From contig RBKR01000009.1 in NCBI GenBank assembly GCA_004835665.1, positions 1,550,001 through 1,614,000 of the forward strand: 64,000 nt of DNA, written 5' to 3'. The notes beneath the pieces were generated by a model. It worked only from the letters and a program-made list of their open reading frames with translations. It was not told the origin of the DNA and ran no database searches. Both the position numbers and the translations under genes were made by a program. The number at the start of each line of letters is the position of its first letter. Position 1 is the first letter of the stretch. The stretch is from Phoma sp. XZ068 (Eukaryota; Ascomycota; Dothideomycetes; Pleosporales; Didymellaceae). Below are positions 21,454-32,922 of this stretch, in pieces.

Positions 21454-23090
21454 CTAACTCATGATATCCCCCCCAAACCCAACAGGCCTCCTCACCTTCC
21501 TCCCCTCCACATACGGCAAAATAGCCAACGCCTTATACACCTTCCCCATCCCACTCGGCCCCCGATCAACTAACCTCTTCCACCCCCCATCCAACCTGCG
21601 CCTCGTCTCCTCATCACCCGCCCCCTTCAACAACCGCTCCGCCCGCTCTTTAATCCCCATGCTCGCAAGGAAAAAAGACTGGTCTACCGGCCCGTGCACT
21701 TCCACGCTGTCACTCGCGTCGAGCGCGCTTTCCGCGAGCGCCAGGAAATCCACGTCTGCCGACAGATCGACGAGGCCCGGTGCGACAAAGGGGGAGACAG
21801 GCAAGTGGTGCCGTATCCCACGCAGAGTGTTGGCAGGGATGGTATCGGTGGTGCCATAGTCGAGGATCAGGGCTGCGCCTGAGGGGGAGGGTTTGGTGAA
21901 GGGTGATTCAGCACTGGAAACGGGTTTTGCAGAGCTTCCGCTGCCTGGTTGGGGAGGGCGTGAGGAGATTCCGTTGGCGCCGCCGATGCGGATGGCGAAG
22001 TCGGAGACGTAGGATAGTGATTCGGGGCTGATTTCTATGATGGCGTCGGGGGTCTTTTCGAGCTTCTTGTAGCGGTTGCTCATTTTGGGGAGGTAGAGGG
22101 AGTGGGGCGTGGGAGACTTGGAGACGGTCATTTCAAAGTCGGGTTTCTCTTCGCCAGGCTTAAGGGTTGTCGAGGCGTAGGGATTCGTGGGCGAGACGAC
22201 GAGCTCGTGCCATTGGTTTCCGGGGGCGGTGGGGCCGTGCTTGGGGGTGATGGGGCCGGTGGGGGTCATGATGGTGGAGGATTTGGGGATGGAGGACTGG
22301 GCGACGTTCTGGAAGACGTGGATGGGGAGGGCGTCGAAGAACTCGTGGGCGAGGATGAAGGGCGTGGCTGCTTCGTCTATACATTATCAGCAATTGCACA
22401 GTATCAGTCAGGAAGTCACATACCCTTAGGAACAAAGCGAATGTCCTCGCACCACTGGATGTCACAATCCGGGAAGTACTTGCACTTGGCCTTCCAGCCA
22501 ACCTCGCTCTTCTCCAGCTCCTCAGTCCCCGCCAGTCGCAGCGCCTGCTGCTTCTGCAGGTGCGGGCTGGCCTCGACCAGGTAGATGGCCTCAATACTCT
22601 TGGTCATGCGCTTGAAGCTCGCCAGCGTCCGCAGCACATCGTCCATCAGCGTGCCCCGGCCCGGCCCAACCTCGATAATCTGCACCTTCTCTTTGCGGCC
22701 CTGCGCGAGCCATTCCGCGTACAGCCATATCCCAATCAGCTCGCCGAAGACCTGGCTGATCTCGGGCGACGTCACAAAGTCGCCCTTGGTGCCGAACTGG
22801 TCCTCGCCCGCCGTGGGCGCGCGCGTGTAGTATCCGCCCAGCTCAGACGTGAGGCATTGGCGCATGTACGCCGCGACCGAGATGGGTCCTGTCGTGGTGA
22901 TGGCCTGCCCGAGGAACTGCGCGAGCGGCGTCGACCATGTTCGCTCGCCTTCCTTCGGCGTGGAACTCGCCGGTGGTGGTGGAGGACTCGACGCCGAGGA
23001 CGAGGATAGGCGCGCTCCGAGGGAGACGGGCACGCGCGCGCGACTACATTGTGTCGCTGTGCGGAGCAGACTGCGACACGGGGCTCTCAT
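21454..23090 (-). CDS. NDUFAF7: NDUFAF7/MidA-type arginine methyltransferase, complex I assembly
   Basis: This mitochondrial SAM-dependent methyltransferase modifies an arginine of the 49-kDa subunit (NDUFS2) during early complex I assembly. Exons are 23090-22424 and 22376-21454 (intron 22377-22423), 529 residues. The N-terminus MRAPCRSLLRTATQCSRARV is a good mitochondrial presequence. Family landmarks follow in order: PISVAAYMRQCLTSELGGYYT, GDFVTSPEISQVFGELIGIW, the SAM-binding loop IIEVGPGRGTLMDDVLR, and across the intron FILAHEFFDALPIHVFQ. Later come LILDYG and FLASMGIKERAERLL. The chosen ATG starts the presequence; an in-frame extension upstream lacks targeting character. It shares a divergent promoter of about 170 bp with the CDK11 gene. 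Confidence 0.92.
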
Positions 23091-23261
23091 GGCGGTTGCT
23101 GAGGTCCATGACGTCGAAGCGTTCCGAGATAAAATGTTGTCGGAACGCGGAGGAGCTATGACCGCGACCATGCATGAATGCGTCGACACGTGCTTCTTCC
23201 TTCACACCTGCAATATCTGAAGTTCGTCTAGCCTATATTAGACATACACGTTACAGCAATA

Positions 23262-24602
23262 ATGGCCTCACGCTGGGTAGACGACGAGGCCGACAAAGCA
23301 GAAGCCCTCCGCCGCAAGCAAGAGAAGGAAGAGAAGAAGCGCCTGAAGCTCCAGAAACAACAAGCAGAAGCCGCCGCAAAGGAAAGCGAAGAACGTGACT
23401 CGCGCCCAGCAAAGCGCCGGCGACTCTCCAATGGCGAAGATGTTGCTGCAGAGGAGACAAAGGAACCGCGAAAAGAGAAGGAGCTGCTCAGATTTGACGG
23501 CGGAGGCTGGGCACCCTGTCGTCACCGCTCCAACTTCGAAACCCTCAACCACATCGAAGAGGGCAGCTATGGATGGGTCTCACGCGGGAGGGACATTGCA
23601 ACGTCCGAAGTCGTGGCCCTCAAGAAGGTCAAGATGGACTACAACCAAGACGGCTTCCCCATCACCGCCCTCCGCGAAATCTCCATCCTGCAAAAAGCCC
23701 GGCACCCCAACATCGTCGACCTAAAAGAAGTCCTCTCGGGCGATACCCCAGAAGAATGCGTCCTAGTCATGACCTTCATCGAGCACGACCTCAAAACCCT
23801 GCAAGAAGACATGCACGACCCCTTCGTCGCCTCCGAAGTAAAATCCCTCCTGCGCCAACTCACATCCGGCGTCGCCTTCCTGCACGAAAACTACATCATG
23901 CACCGCGACCTCAAAACCTCCAACATCCTCCTCAACAACCGCGGGCAACTCAAACTCGCAGACTTCGGCATGGCCCGTCTCATCCCCCCTCCCTCCGCGC
24001 CGCTAACAACCCTCGTCGTAACCCTCTGGTACCGCGCCCCCGAACTGCTCCTCGGAACACCCACCTACGGCACCGAAATCGACATGTGGAGCATCGGCTG
24101 CGTAATGGGCGAATTGTTGCTGAAAAACCCTCTCCTACCCGGAACCAACGAAGTCGACCAGCTCAGCCTCACATTCTCCCTCTGCGGTCTCCCCTCAGAA
24201 AAAACATGGCCGGGATTCTACCGCCTCCCCAACGCACCCTCATTAAAACTCCCCCGCGAACAGCGCAACCCGCAGGTTTTCGACCGCGCGCGCTTCCCCT
24301 TCCTCAGCGCAGCCGGCGCGTCATTACTGTCTGATCTGCTGAGTTTGAATCCTGAGCGTAGACCGTCTGCGAAAGAGGTCCTGCAGCATGAGTATTTCAG
24401 GGAACAGCCGAAGCCCAAACCGAGCGCTATGTTTCCTACCTTCCCGAGTAAGGCGGGTCAGGAGCGTAGGCGGAAGGCGAGTCCGACTGCGCCGCGGAGG
24501 GGCGATGCAGTGGCGGCGGGGAAGGTGGATTTTAGTGGGTTGTTTAAGGAGAGGGAGGAGGGTGCGGAGAGGGGTGGGGGGTTTATGTTGAAGATGGTGT
24601 AG
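23262..24602 (+). CDS. CDK11/PITSLRE-type cyclin-dependent kinase
   Basis: The 446-residue intronless protein has a charged, coiled-coil-prone N-terminus (ADKAEALRRKQEKEEKKRLK) with a basic PAKRRRLSN nuclear signal, then a complete kinase domain from about residue 95. Visible motifs are the Gly loop EEGSYGWV (Gly-poor, with Trp where Val is usual), VALKKV, the cyclin-binding helix PITALRE (compare PITSLRE), HRDLKTSN near 212, DFGMAR near 233, LWYRAPELLLG and DMWSIGCVMGELL. Such kinases act in transcription and pre-mRNA processing in animals and with Mediator in fission yeast. The C-terminus has a short basic and Gly-rich tail. It is divergent from NDUFAF7. Confidence 0.88.
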   Translation: MASRWVDDEADKAEALRRKQEKEEKKRLKLQKQQAEAAAKESEERDSRPAKRRRLSNGEDVAAEETKEPRKEKELLRFDGGGWAPCRHRSNFETLNHIEEGSYGWVSRGRDIATSEVVALKKVKMDYNQDGFPITALREISILQKARHPNIVDLKEVLSGDTPEECVLVMTFIEHDLKTLQEDMHDPFVASEVKSLLRQLTSGVAFLHENYIMHRDLKTSNILLNNRGQLKLADFGMARLIPPPSAPLTTLVVTLWYRAPELLLGTPTYGTEIDMWSIGCVMGELLLKNPLLPGTNEVDQLSLTFSLCGLPSEKTWPGFYRLPNAPSLKLPREQRNPQVFDRARFPFLSAAGASLLSDLLSLNPERRPSAKEVLQHEYFREQPKPKPSAMFPTFPSKAGQERRRKASPTAPRRGDAVAAGKVDFSGLFKEREEGAERGGGFMLKMV

Positions 24603-25802
24603 GTGGTGGGTGGTGTCTCGTGTGTTGGGGGTAGGGGGTAGGGGATATAGAAATAGATATATACCTTTGCCTTTGCCACTCTGTAGCGGAATTGAGAATG
24701 AGGTCTGGCGCTGGAATGCCGGCTTATTTACCTACCTATATCCACCTACCAACCTATCAACCTGCCACAGAAGAACCCAAACATCATGCTGAACCCCCAC
24801 ATACTGTATACTACATCACAGTCCCTCCATCACTCCTTCTTCTCTCTATACGTGCGCTTCAGGCTAGGGGAATGCTGGAGTAGGAGGTTAGATGTGGATG
24901 CTGAATACAGAAGGGAGGAAGAAAGGAATAAGTAGTGTGCCTTGGGGCTGGGTCTACTTTACATTTGAAGATAGATTCGTAGCTATCAATTCGCGGCGCA
25001 AATGAGTAAGGAGGTAGATTAGAATGCCTTGACGCCTAGAGCAAGGAAGAAGTACGAAAGTGTTACTTTCGTATATGTTAGGAGTAGTGCCATTGCTGCT
25101 GTTTAAGTTTACTGATTTACTTGGGTCTGTACACTACATCTCAAGTCCAATTCGCATTTGCAAGTCGATGATTGCTAATGTCTGCCCATCAAAAGTCAAA
25201 CCCGCTGGGCTGAACATGTTTGTACTGTTCTAATATATGGGCGCACTGTACCTATTATTGTACAACATGATAGATTTATAGGTATGAGTAGACACCTGTT
25301 GCCACCATCAACGAACATAAGCCGTTGACTTCTCTCGTCGTACCCTCTGGCACTACAGGCGTTCACAGCAGCTGATACACCACATCTTGATCAAAGATCT
25401 ATTTTAGCAGGCAGTTGTGGAACTTGGTTCGCACGTTGAGTGCCCACGTGTGTCGCGTGGGATGTTGGCGGAGGAAGGGCAACGCGTGGGTGTGCGCTTG
25501 AGCGAACTTCACTGCAGCAGTGTATATGCGAAGTCTCAAGATGCAATTCTCTGGCAACGGATAATCGAGAAATCTTCTGAACCATATATCATCCTGATAT
25601 TAATATACAAGTCCCACCATAGCCCAGCACCCACCCCCACCACCGTACACTCACCCCCCAACCTACAAAAATATACCTCCACATCGCTACAGAATTACCT
25701 TCCAACTCGCGCAATTTACACCAAGTACCTTGCAAGTCCGTATTCCGCGCAAGCTACCTAGCAAAAATATTCCCGAGAACAAACATTGCAAAGCAAAAAA
25801 GA
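24603..25802. other. Intergenic region between the CDK11 gene and tRNA
   Basis: 1.2 kb of AT-richer sequence with short pyrimidine tracts. No protein-coding gene is supported. Confidence 0.55.
25795..25800 (-). terminator. Pol III T6 terminator of tRNA-Ala
   Basis: Run of six T on the minus strand, three bases after the tRNA 3' end. Confidence 0.8.
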
Positions 25803-25884
25803 TGGAGGCACGGGTGATCGAAACCCGGACCTTTCGCAGGACATGTAATGCAAAGCGAACGCGCTACCACTGCGCTATGCCCCC
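25803..25884 (-). tRNA. tRNA-Ala (anticodon UGC) with a 10-nt intron
   Basis: On the minus strand the sequence folds into a full cloverleaf. The acceptor stem GGGGGCA pairs with TGCCTCC and includes the G3:U70 pair that marks tRNA-Ala. The D arm is GCGC/GCGC with loop AGTGGTA. The anticodon stem is TTCGC/GCGAA, and the T arm is CGGGT-TTCGATC-ACCCG. The anticodon TGC is at 25852-25850. The anticodon loop has 10 extra bases just after position 37, the standard site of nuclear tRNA introns. The discriminator base is A. A T6 run follows at 25800-25795 as Pol III terminator. Confidence 0.95.
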
Positions 25885-26776
25885 TTCTGTGGTATTATAA
25901 TTTTCTGAGGGGTTGTATGTAATATAACCATTTTATAATGTAAGGGCGGTTTTAGAGGGTAGCTGGGTGGGTGGTGGATTGAGATTTGCCGAGGTTAGGG
26001 GGATGAGGGGATGCTGACAAGGGTTTTACGGGCGCTAGGGAATCGTCTTGGGAGGATTTGATTTGGGAGTGGGTTGCGTTGGTAGGGATATAATTTTTTG
26101 GATGTGTGTTGGAAGTGTCTCTATTATGGCTGCAACTTTGCACGGTTTTTTTTTTTTTTTTTTTTTTTCTTCAATTGTGTGTAAACCTAGGGCGATTAAT
26201 GGTTGAAGCTGTGCATAACCTATCGCTGGACTGTAATATTGGTTTGGGCTGCGTGCAGCTTCTAGAGATACCCTGATCAACTCCCATTATCCCATGGAAA
26301 CACAGGTTCTGTACAGTCTTTCCCCAAAACTCATCATGAACTTACAGAGCAGGTCGAACTAAACAGAAAAAAAAAAAATTACGATCCGAAAATTAGACGG
26401 TCACGCACCTCGAATGAAGTTTCGCGTATATATACAAGCCATACACAAACATCGTGAGTGACACAAAATCAGAAGAACGTGTAGAAGATATTGACGGTAG
26501 TAGATTTATATCTGCATCCCGGTCTGATGACTCGAGTTGTGTAGAACACTCCAAATGCTGACTCTATCCTACCAGATTGGTGGTTACGCACCATGATCAA
26601 TCTCTTCAAGGGATGTGTATGCCAAAGAGGGCGAACAACATGAAAGCAACACACAGATTCAGGAGAACATACGTTATCAATTATTGAAGTAGATTGGGAT
26701 ACGCATTTCTGCTCTATTACCTCAAACCGCGCAAACCCCTCCAAAGCCCAACACCCCTCTCCCTCAACTACACCAC
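25885..26776. other. Intergenic region with a 23-nt T run
   Basis: Upstream flank of the tRNA and 3' flank of TYR1. A poly-T tract lies at 26146-26168 and a shorter poly-A near 26370. No ORF has family similarity. There is no TSD-flanked element that I can recognise. Confidence 0.5.
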
Positions 26777-28502
26777 CTACGAATCCTTCGTCTTCTCCAA
26801 AATCGCCCTAATCATCTCATTCCCCATCTTCGTCGCCTCGGGAAACCTCGGCTCAAAGTACTTCTGAATACCCTCAAACTTCTCCCTATACGCGTCAAAG
26901 TGGCCCAGGCTGACGCGCTGACTCCAGTCGCGCGCCGCGAAAGTGAATTCTAGGTCGTCGGCGCGGAAGGTGTTGTCGTTTATGGCGGTGTCGATTGCTT
27001 CGTTGAGGAGCGCGGAGTTGCGGAAGAGGGACTCGGTTATGCCTAGCCACATGCGGAAGAGCTTGCAGTGTTAGTTTTGTGTGGATGTAGATGAGGTATG
27101 GGGAAGAGACGTACAGGTGTGGAGCAGATCATGTGGTCGTATGGCACGATTCCCAGCTTCCACCAGCAGTCCACAATGGCGAGCAGACTGAGGTGGTTAT
27201 TCTTGAGTTTGCGCTCGGGCATCTCGCCCAGGCTGAAGCGATCTAACAAGTCGTCTCGCAGTAACAGCTCCTGCCCTTCTTTCTTCTCGTGAGCGCCGCC
27301 AAATACTGCTTCTCGCGCGGCGTACACGCGGCGGGTCAGTTCGTCGCGGTTGCCGGCGAGCATGAGCTTGAATAGCTCGGTCACGGACTCGGCGTACTGC
27401 TTGATCTGCTTCTGGGCGTCTGGGTTGAGGATGGCAAGACCGGCGTAGACGTGCCACTTGTTCGCATAGATGCGCAGGGTGATGTTGATCTTGACGTTCT
27501 CGATGCCGCCGATGTAGCGCGGTGTTTCCCAGGGGAATTGGTTGTTCGCGGACCATGCGGCGCCCATGCTGAGGAAGGCGGCGTGGGTGACGGCCTGCGT
27601 GTCGGCGGTGATGCGATCGTGCTGTTCGCGGGTCAGGTAGACATGTTTTGATTGCAGGCACGACAGCACCGTCTCGACGAAGGCGAAGTCCGCATCAGAG
27701 GCGCGGTGCTTGATCAGGACGAGCGGCTGACCCTTGGGGTCTACGCCGGGCCCGTGGAGGGAGTGGCAGGATACGATGCTGACATCGGCGGGGAGGTGTT
27801 TTTCAAAGGCTGCGATTTCTGGGGCTTTGCACGACGTTTGGCCGCCGACGATGGCGCCGACTTTGGTGGCTGTTCATGTCAGTCGAGCTCTTCCACAGCT
27901 TCGGAGCGCATACACGGTCCAAACGCCTTCACAACGGCGTCAATATTCTTCGCCTCGACACTGTAGATGATGTAGTCGCTGCACCGGGAGACAAAGTGGC
28001 CGCTTCGCATAATCTCAACTTTGGGCTGGAGCGTCTCAGCATGCTTCTATTATGTACATAGACTATCCTACAAGTTCCCTGAACTCTTCCACCAACGTGT
28101 CATATTTCTCCGGGACATCGCAGGCGTGTACTCTTCAGCCGTCAGTCAGGTCATCTGTGGGCACTGGTTAGCAAGGTCCAAAGAGTGTCTTTGAACAGTG
28201 CGAAGAAGTTGTAGGGATCAGAGTTGTATAAGTTAAGGTAGCGAGAATTCACATCATTGGCGGCAACACGGCCAATTACTGCCAACCAAGACGGCGACAG
28301 TGTAGCCGTGCGCCACGCTCGAGCCAAATGCACTCACAGTCATCATCGAAGGGGAGAGGGGGAGGAGGAGCTGACTTACCAAGTGCAAAGCTGCAGGACC
28401 CGTGCCGCGCACTCACTTCCAGCCGGCCGCGCTCAGGCGGCGGGCGTACATCTTGCCCATGTCGCCCATGCCGATAATACCAACGCTCTTGCCATCGTCC
28501 AT
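26777..28502 (-). CDS. TYR1: Prephenate dehydrogenase (NADP+), tyrosine biosynthesis
   Basis: The enzyme converts prephenate to 4-hydroxyphenylpyruvate in the shikimate-derived route to tyrosine. Exons read 28502-28417, 28132-28072, 28025-27914, 27869-27115 and 27061-26777, 432 residues. The Rossmann motif GIIGMGDMGKMYARRL lies at residues 8-23. Then come ACDVPEKYDTLVEEF, DYIIYSVEAKNI, GAIVGGQTSCKAPEIAAFE and SCHSLHGPGVDPKGQPLVLI, all typical of fungal Tyr1. The helical C-terminal half contains DRITADTQAVTHAAFLSMG and VDCWWKLGIVPYDHMICSTP. The first intron (28133-28416) is 284 nt, against 44-53 nt for the others. The gene is divergent from RPS14. Confidence 0.92.
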
Positions 28503-28716
28503 GATGATTGCGTGCACGCTGCAGTGCTGAATTGAGCGCGGTGTTCAGCCCATCGTGGAGGGTTGGAGGTCTGCGGCGCGCGCGAAGATGACTTTTCTAC
28601 CACGCTAGCGGGCATGACATAAGCAGCACTTCGCTTAGCTGTGGGGCCCACCTCAATAATCGCAAAAGTTCGACGACGACGTCCGCACCCTCACCAGTCA
28701 CTAATCCACAGTCAAC

Positions 28717-29281
28717 ATGCCTCCCAAGAAGAAGGTCGAGCGCGGTGCGCAGGAGAACATCCAGGTGCGTGACACTGCTGCGACTGCGACGCGCATGTTT
28801 TCAGACACGCAACTAACGCCGCACAGCTGGGCCCCCAGGTCCGCGAGGGCGAGCTCGTCTTCGGCGTTGCCCGCATCTTCGCCTCGTTCAACGACACCTT
28901 CGTCCACATCACCGATCTGTCTGGCCGCGAAACCATCTCGCGTGTCACCGGTGGCATGAAGGTCAAGGCCGACCGTGACGAGTCCTCCCCCTACGCCGCC
29001 ATGTTGGCTGCCCAGGACGTCGGTGCGTAGACATGTGCACACAGCACGAACGCCAGCTAACAAGACCAGCCGCCCGCTGCAAGGAGCTCGGCATCTCTGC
29101 CCTCCACGTCAAGATCCGCGCCACCGGTGGTAACCGCACCAAGACCCCCGGCCCCGGTGCCCAGGCCGCTCTCCGCGCCCTCGCCCGTGCCGGCATGCGC
29201 ATCGGTCGCATCGAGGACGTCACCCCCACACCCTCCGACTCCACACGCAAGAAGGGTGGTCGCCGTGGTCGCAGACGCTAG
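28717..29281 (+). CDS. RPS14: 40S ribosomal protein S14 (uS11)
   Basis: uS11 lines the platform of the small ribosomal subunit. Exons are 28717-28764, 28827-29022 and 29070-29281, 151 residues, the usual length. The start MPPKKKVERGAQENIQ is followed by LGPQVREGELVFGVARIFAS, FNDTFVHITDLSGRETI, GGMKVKADRDESSPYAAML and the conserved end RIGRIEDVTPTPSDSTRKKG plus a basic tail. Both introns have clear CTAAC branch sites. It is divergent from TYR1 with about 215 bp between start codons. Confidence 0.97.
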
Positions 29282-29593
29282 AGGTATGCGCAAAGCATAT
29301 CCTGGCTTGGAAAAGCATGGCATGGCATTACTCTGGTATATGCAATGGCAGCACGATTTATGGTTCATGTTTCATGACCTCAATCACAACAAGGTCGAGG
29401 GGAACGGCAAATTGCCTGGTCTCCCTGTTGAACTTGGCTATCCCGTAGAGATATGTGTGTAGTCAGGGTAAAGCAACAGAATCCTTTCCTGTTCGAAAAG
29501 ATTCCTGCCAATGAAGTGCTGTTGTGTTTGATGCATCCGTTACATTACATTACATTACGATTACTATGCGGGGCTGTGAATATGTAAGTCGTG
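29282..29593. other. Convergent 3' regions of RPS14 and the phosphoesterase gene
   Basis: About 310 bases; a short TTACA tandem run occurs near 29540. Nothing else is seen. Confidence 0.5.
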
Positions 29594-30703
29594 CTATATC
29601 TCAACGACCTGGATGGGATTGCCCAATTTGCCCGTATTCCCCTTCGTCTGCGCAGCGTTGACAAGCAGCGTATGCGCGCTCTGTCCACCCCACACCCTAT
29701 CCCACAGCAACTCCCTCACCCCTCTGTACACAACCCTAACCACATTCCACCACAGCCCCACATCCAACAGCCCCCTCGTGCATCCCGCCTCGGTCCCCAT
29801 CCCACTCACATACGCCTCATGCGTGCGGTCCCAATGCACAGCCTCCCTCCCCGCACCCCAATGCACATGTCCAAAGACATGCAGCGCCGGCTTGACCCGC
29901 TTGACCTCGTCAAGCAGGTACTCGCATCCCAACCCGGCGGGTAGAGACAGATCCAAGTGGTACTTTGGCGGCGTGTGCGTAACCAGGATATCCACGTCCT
30001 CGGGCACCGTCTCGCTCCACGCATCGCTGCCACGCGGGTACTGAAACGCGTGCACGCTGACGGGCCCACACGCGGGGATCTGCGGCGCCCCATAGACGCG
30101 GAGTCTCCTCTGCGTCCCTGATCTCAGCAGCGGCGTCCTGGAGTCTGTGCTCGAGTCTGTGGGCGCTGTGCTGTCCGGTGTGATGCTGAGCGTGAGCAGC
30201 TTGTGCTGCAGATAATGTACGCGGCCCCAATCGAGGTTTCCCTCGCGCTGGGCTTCGGTCAGTGATGGCCGCGTGCGTGGGTCCAGGTAGGTGTCGTGGT
30301 TCCCGCTGATGACTATTATTTCTTTGTGTGGGAGGGATGAAAGCCAGTTAATCTGTGCTTGGATATCTGCTACGCTCCCGGCGTTCGTCATATCCCCGGC
30401 ATGAATAAGAATATCTCCAGGCGGTACATCTTCGACAATGTGATCATGTGTGTCTGATATGCAGACTACACGGATTGCCGGCTGCGAGGGCGTCGGTGCA
30501 GATCGCAGCCGGTTTATGGTGTGGTAGAGCTGGTGGAGGACGAGTTTCACGGGGGCTCGGAAAAAGACGGCGGGGAGGGGGGTCGGTTCGAAGTCATCTT
30601 TGGGGCTGCGCCATGGGTTGAGGATCTCGAGGACCATTACCGGGGGTGGGCAGCGCACTGGTGGGGGGTTTGAGAACCTGGGTTCGAGGGGAAATGACAG
30701 CAT
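29594..30703 (-). CDS. Calcineurin-like metallophosphoesterase (MPPED-type)
   Basis: The 369-residue intronless protein carries the full set of metallophosphoesterase blocks: CISDTHDH near residue 81, GDILIHAGDMTN, VISGNHDTYLD, LVTHTPP and FGHVHWGAG. The spacing and THTPPKYHLD phrase fit the small MPPED1/2-like group, whose animal members are cyclic-nucleotide phosphodiesterases. The substrate here is unknown. The N-terminal 60 residues have a hydrophobic patch but no clear signal peptide. The first ATG of the frame, at 30703, is used; a second Met (MVLEILNPW) 21 codons on is possible. The start lies 319 bp from the divergent HeLo-pseudokinase gene. Confidence 0.85.
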   Translation of the reverse strand: MLSFPLEPRFSNPPPVRCPPPVMVLEILNPWRSPKDDFEPTPLPAVFFRAPVKLVLHQLYHTINRLRSAPTPSQPAIRVVCISDTHDHIVEDVPPGDILIHAGDMTNAGSVADIQAQINWLSSLPHKEIIVISGNHDTYLDPRTRPSLTEAQREGNLDWGRVHYLQHKLLTLSITPDSTAPTDSSTDSRTPLLRSGTQRRLRVYGAPQIPACGPVSVHAFQYPRGSDAWSETVPEDVDILVTHTPPKYHLDLSLPAGLGCEYLLDEVKRVKPALHVFGHVHWGAGREAVHWDRTHEAYVSGMGTEAGCTRGLLDVGLWWNVVRVVYRGVRELLWDRVWGGQSAHTLLVNAAQTKGNTGKLGNPIQVVEI

Positions 30704-31022
30704 CGACGGGTGACAGGGTCCAAAGCTTACTTAGTGAATGTGGCGTCAGCTGCGCCACAGCTCACGGCTTCCTCGAGGCGCTCTCTTGACCTCACAACTC
30801 AACTATGATGTAGTACAGACTCGCTGCAATCAGAACAGGCTGCAATGCTTGGACGTAGCCCCCCCTCGATGGCACTCACCGGACTCCACCCGGCTGCGAG
30901 CTATTGGCCTGAGGCTGCCGTCCAGATCAGCTTGCGGGGCTGAGCGCATAAAGACCACGCCGCAGAGTCGAGCCTTGTTCATCCTGCACATCAATACTTT
31001 TGCTGGCTTCACGTTTTTGACC

Positions 31023-32922
31023 ATGGCCGAGCTTGCGATAGGCGCCGTGTCGTTCATCTTTCAAGCGTTTGCAGGATGCATCCAAGGTCAGTCTTGCACC
31101 CTGTACACGCAACATCAGCTAACGCCCTGTAGCCTACGAGTTGATCTCAGATGCCTGCCATGCGAGGAAAGAGTATGAGACCCTACTCATCAAGCTAAAG
31201 GTCGAGGAGCACCGCTTGATCGACTGGGCAAGATCAGTACGAGTCGATGTCACAGATCACCAGCTTCTGCTCAACCACATGTCCAAAGGCCTGATCATGG
31301 GCATCCTGGAGCAACAGCAGAAGCTGCTATTCTCGTTCGGACGCTTGAACGAGTCTTACGAGCCGTTGGCAACGCCCGCACTGGTGGAGACTGAGGTCGT
31401 CTTCGACTTCAACTCTGACCGTCTCCTTGAAAGCGGCGCGGACAGCACCACAATCCGCTTTCCCCAAACAGACGAGTTGATCAAGAAGGTCCGCAAGTTC
31501 ACGGATCAACTCAGGATCGCACCCAAGAAGCTGAAGTGGGCTATCAACGGTGAAGAAAAGATGACCGCACTTGTCAACAACCTCATCCACTTCAACGACA
31601 AGCTGGATGACGTTCTCGACAAAGCACAGAGGGATAGTCTGTTCGAGCTCCAAACTCGCACCAACTATCAGATCGTTCTCCTCAACCAGAACGTGGAGAA
31701 CCTCATGCACATCATCCGGTCCCAGCGCATAGACGGACCGTCGAATTATTTTGCCCTTCCCCCCGGCGAGAGCTCGAGCCAAGGACCTTTCGGCGGAGCA
31801 ATCCGTAGCTCGGAGACAAGGCAGCTGGCTGGTCTTGCTCAGTTCAAAGCTATCAACCTGCGGATTGAGGATGTTGATAGGATCGATGATATCGACGACG
31901 CCTTCGCAAAGCAAATCGATCTGAACCACTCGGCAAGCGACATCCGCCAGACCAGGATCGAACTCAACAGGATTAGACCGGAGGGATTTCCGGAAGACCT
32001 TGATGATGACGTCCGCACGCTGTGGCAGTATGAGGGAAGGAATGTATGGATCGAGTGGAAGGCCGACGAAATGAACTACGGTCAATATGGCAACGCTCCC
32101 ACAACTCACGAGCGGATCAGCAAGCTTGCAGCCCTGCTCAAGGAGATGAATAAGACCGTCCAGTTCCGTGCTCCCGAGTGCCTTGGCTACTTTGAAGACG
32201 AGGAGAACGGCCGCTTTGGATTCGTCTTCGCAAAGCCCCCGTTAATCCCCCAAGACGAAGAGCCCACAACCCTACGCTCCCTCTTCGACTCCGAAATGCC
32301 CCCCCTCACAGACCGCATCATCCTCATGCACCACCTCTGCGAGACCATCGAACGCCTCCACGCCGTAAACTGGCTCCACAAAGGCCTCCGCTCCGCCAAC
32401 ATCCTCTTCTTCCGCGACCCCACCACCGGCCACACAAACATCACCTCCCCCCTCATCTCAGGCTTCGACTACTCCCGCCCCGCAACCCGCGACGACATGA
32501 CGCAGCCCCCCTCCGACGACCCCTCCGCAGACATCTACCGGCACCCCGCAACCCAAAGCGGCGCCCACACCCGCGGCTTCCTCAAATCCTACGACCTCTA
32601 CGCCCTCGGCATCGTCCTCCTCGAAATCGCCTACTGGCAACCCATCGACCAGATTCTTCGCATCCCGGACATCCGCTCCGCCCGGCCGCGCGACACCCAC
32701 GGCGCGCGCACACGGCTGCTGGAAGACGCGCAGTACCAGAGGTATGTGCGCAGTCATCTGGGTGTTGTGGCACAGGGTGTTGTGTGGGCGTGTTTGAGGG
32801 GGCCAGAGGGGTTTGGGTTGCCTGCGGGTTGCGATGAGAAGGATGCGCAGACGGGGGCGAATCTGCAGTGGGAGTTTGGGGAAAGGGTTGTTAAGAAGTT
32901 GGCGCTTGTGAAGGGGCTTTGA
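31023..32922 (+). CDS. HeLo domain fused to a pseudokinase
   Basis: Exons are 31023-31086 and 31133-32922, 617 residues. The N-terminus (MAELAIGAVSFIFQAFAGCI, then AYELISDACHARKEYETLL and LKVEEHRLIDWARSV) is a HeLo domain like that of HET-S, a helical, membrane-targeting cell-death module. From about residue 300 the protein has a kinase-like fold: VWIEWKAD, ICETIERLH-type helix (LCETIERLHAVNW), then HKGLRSANILFF where HRDLKxxN is expected, and ISGFDYSRP where DFG is expected. A helix-F phrase YDLYALGIVLLEIAYW follows. Loss of the catalytic Asp and of the canonical DFG indicates a pseudokinase. No C-terminal amyloid motif is seen. A helical death domain plus pseudokinase is the domain order of animal MLKL; functional equivalence is inference. 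Confidence 0.82.
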
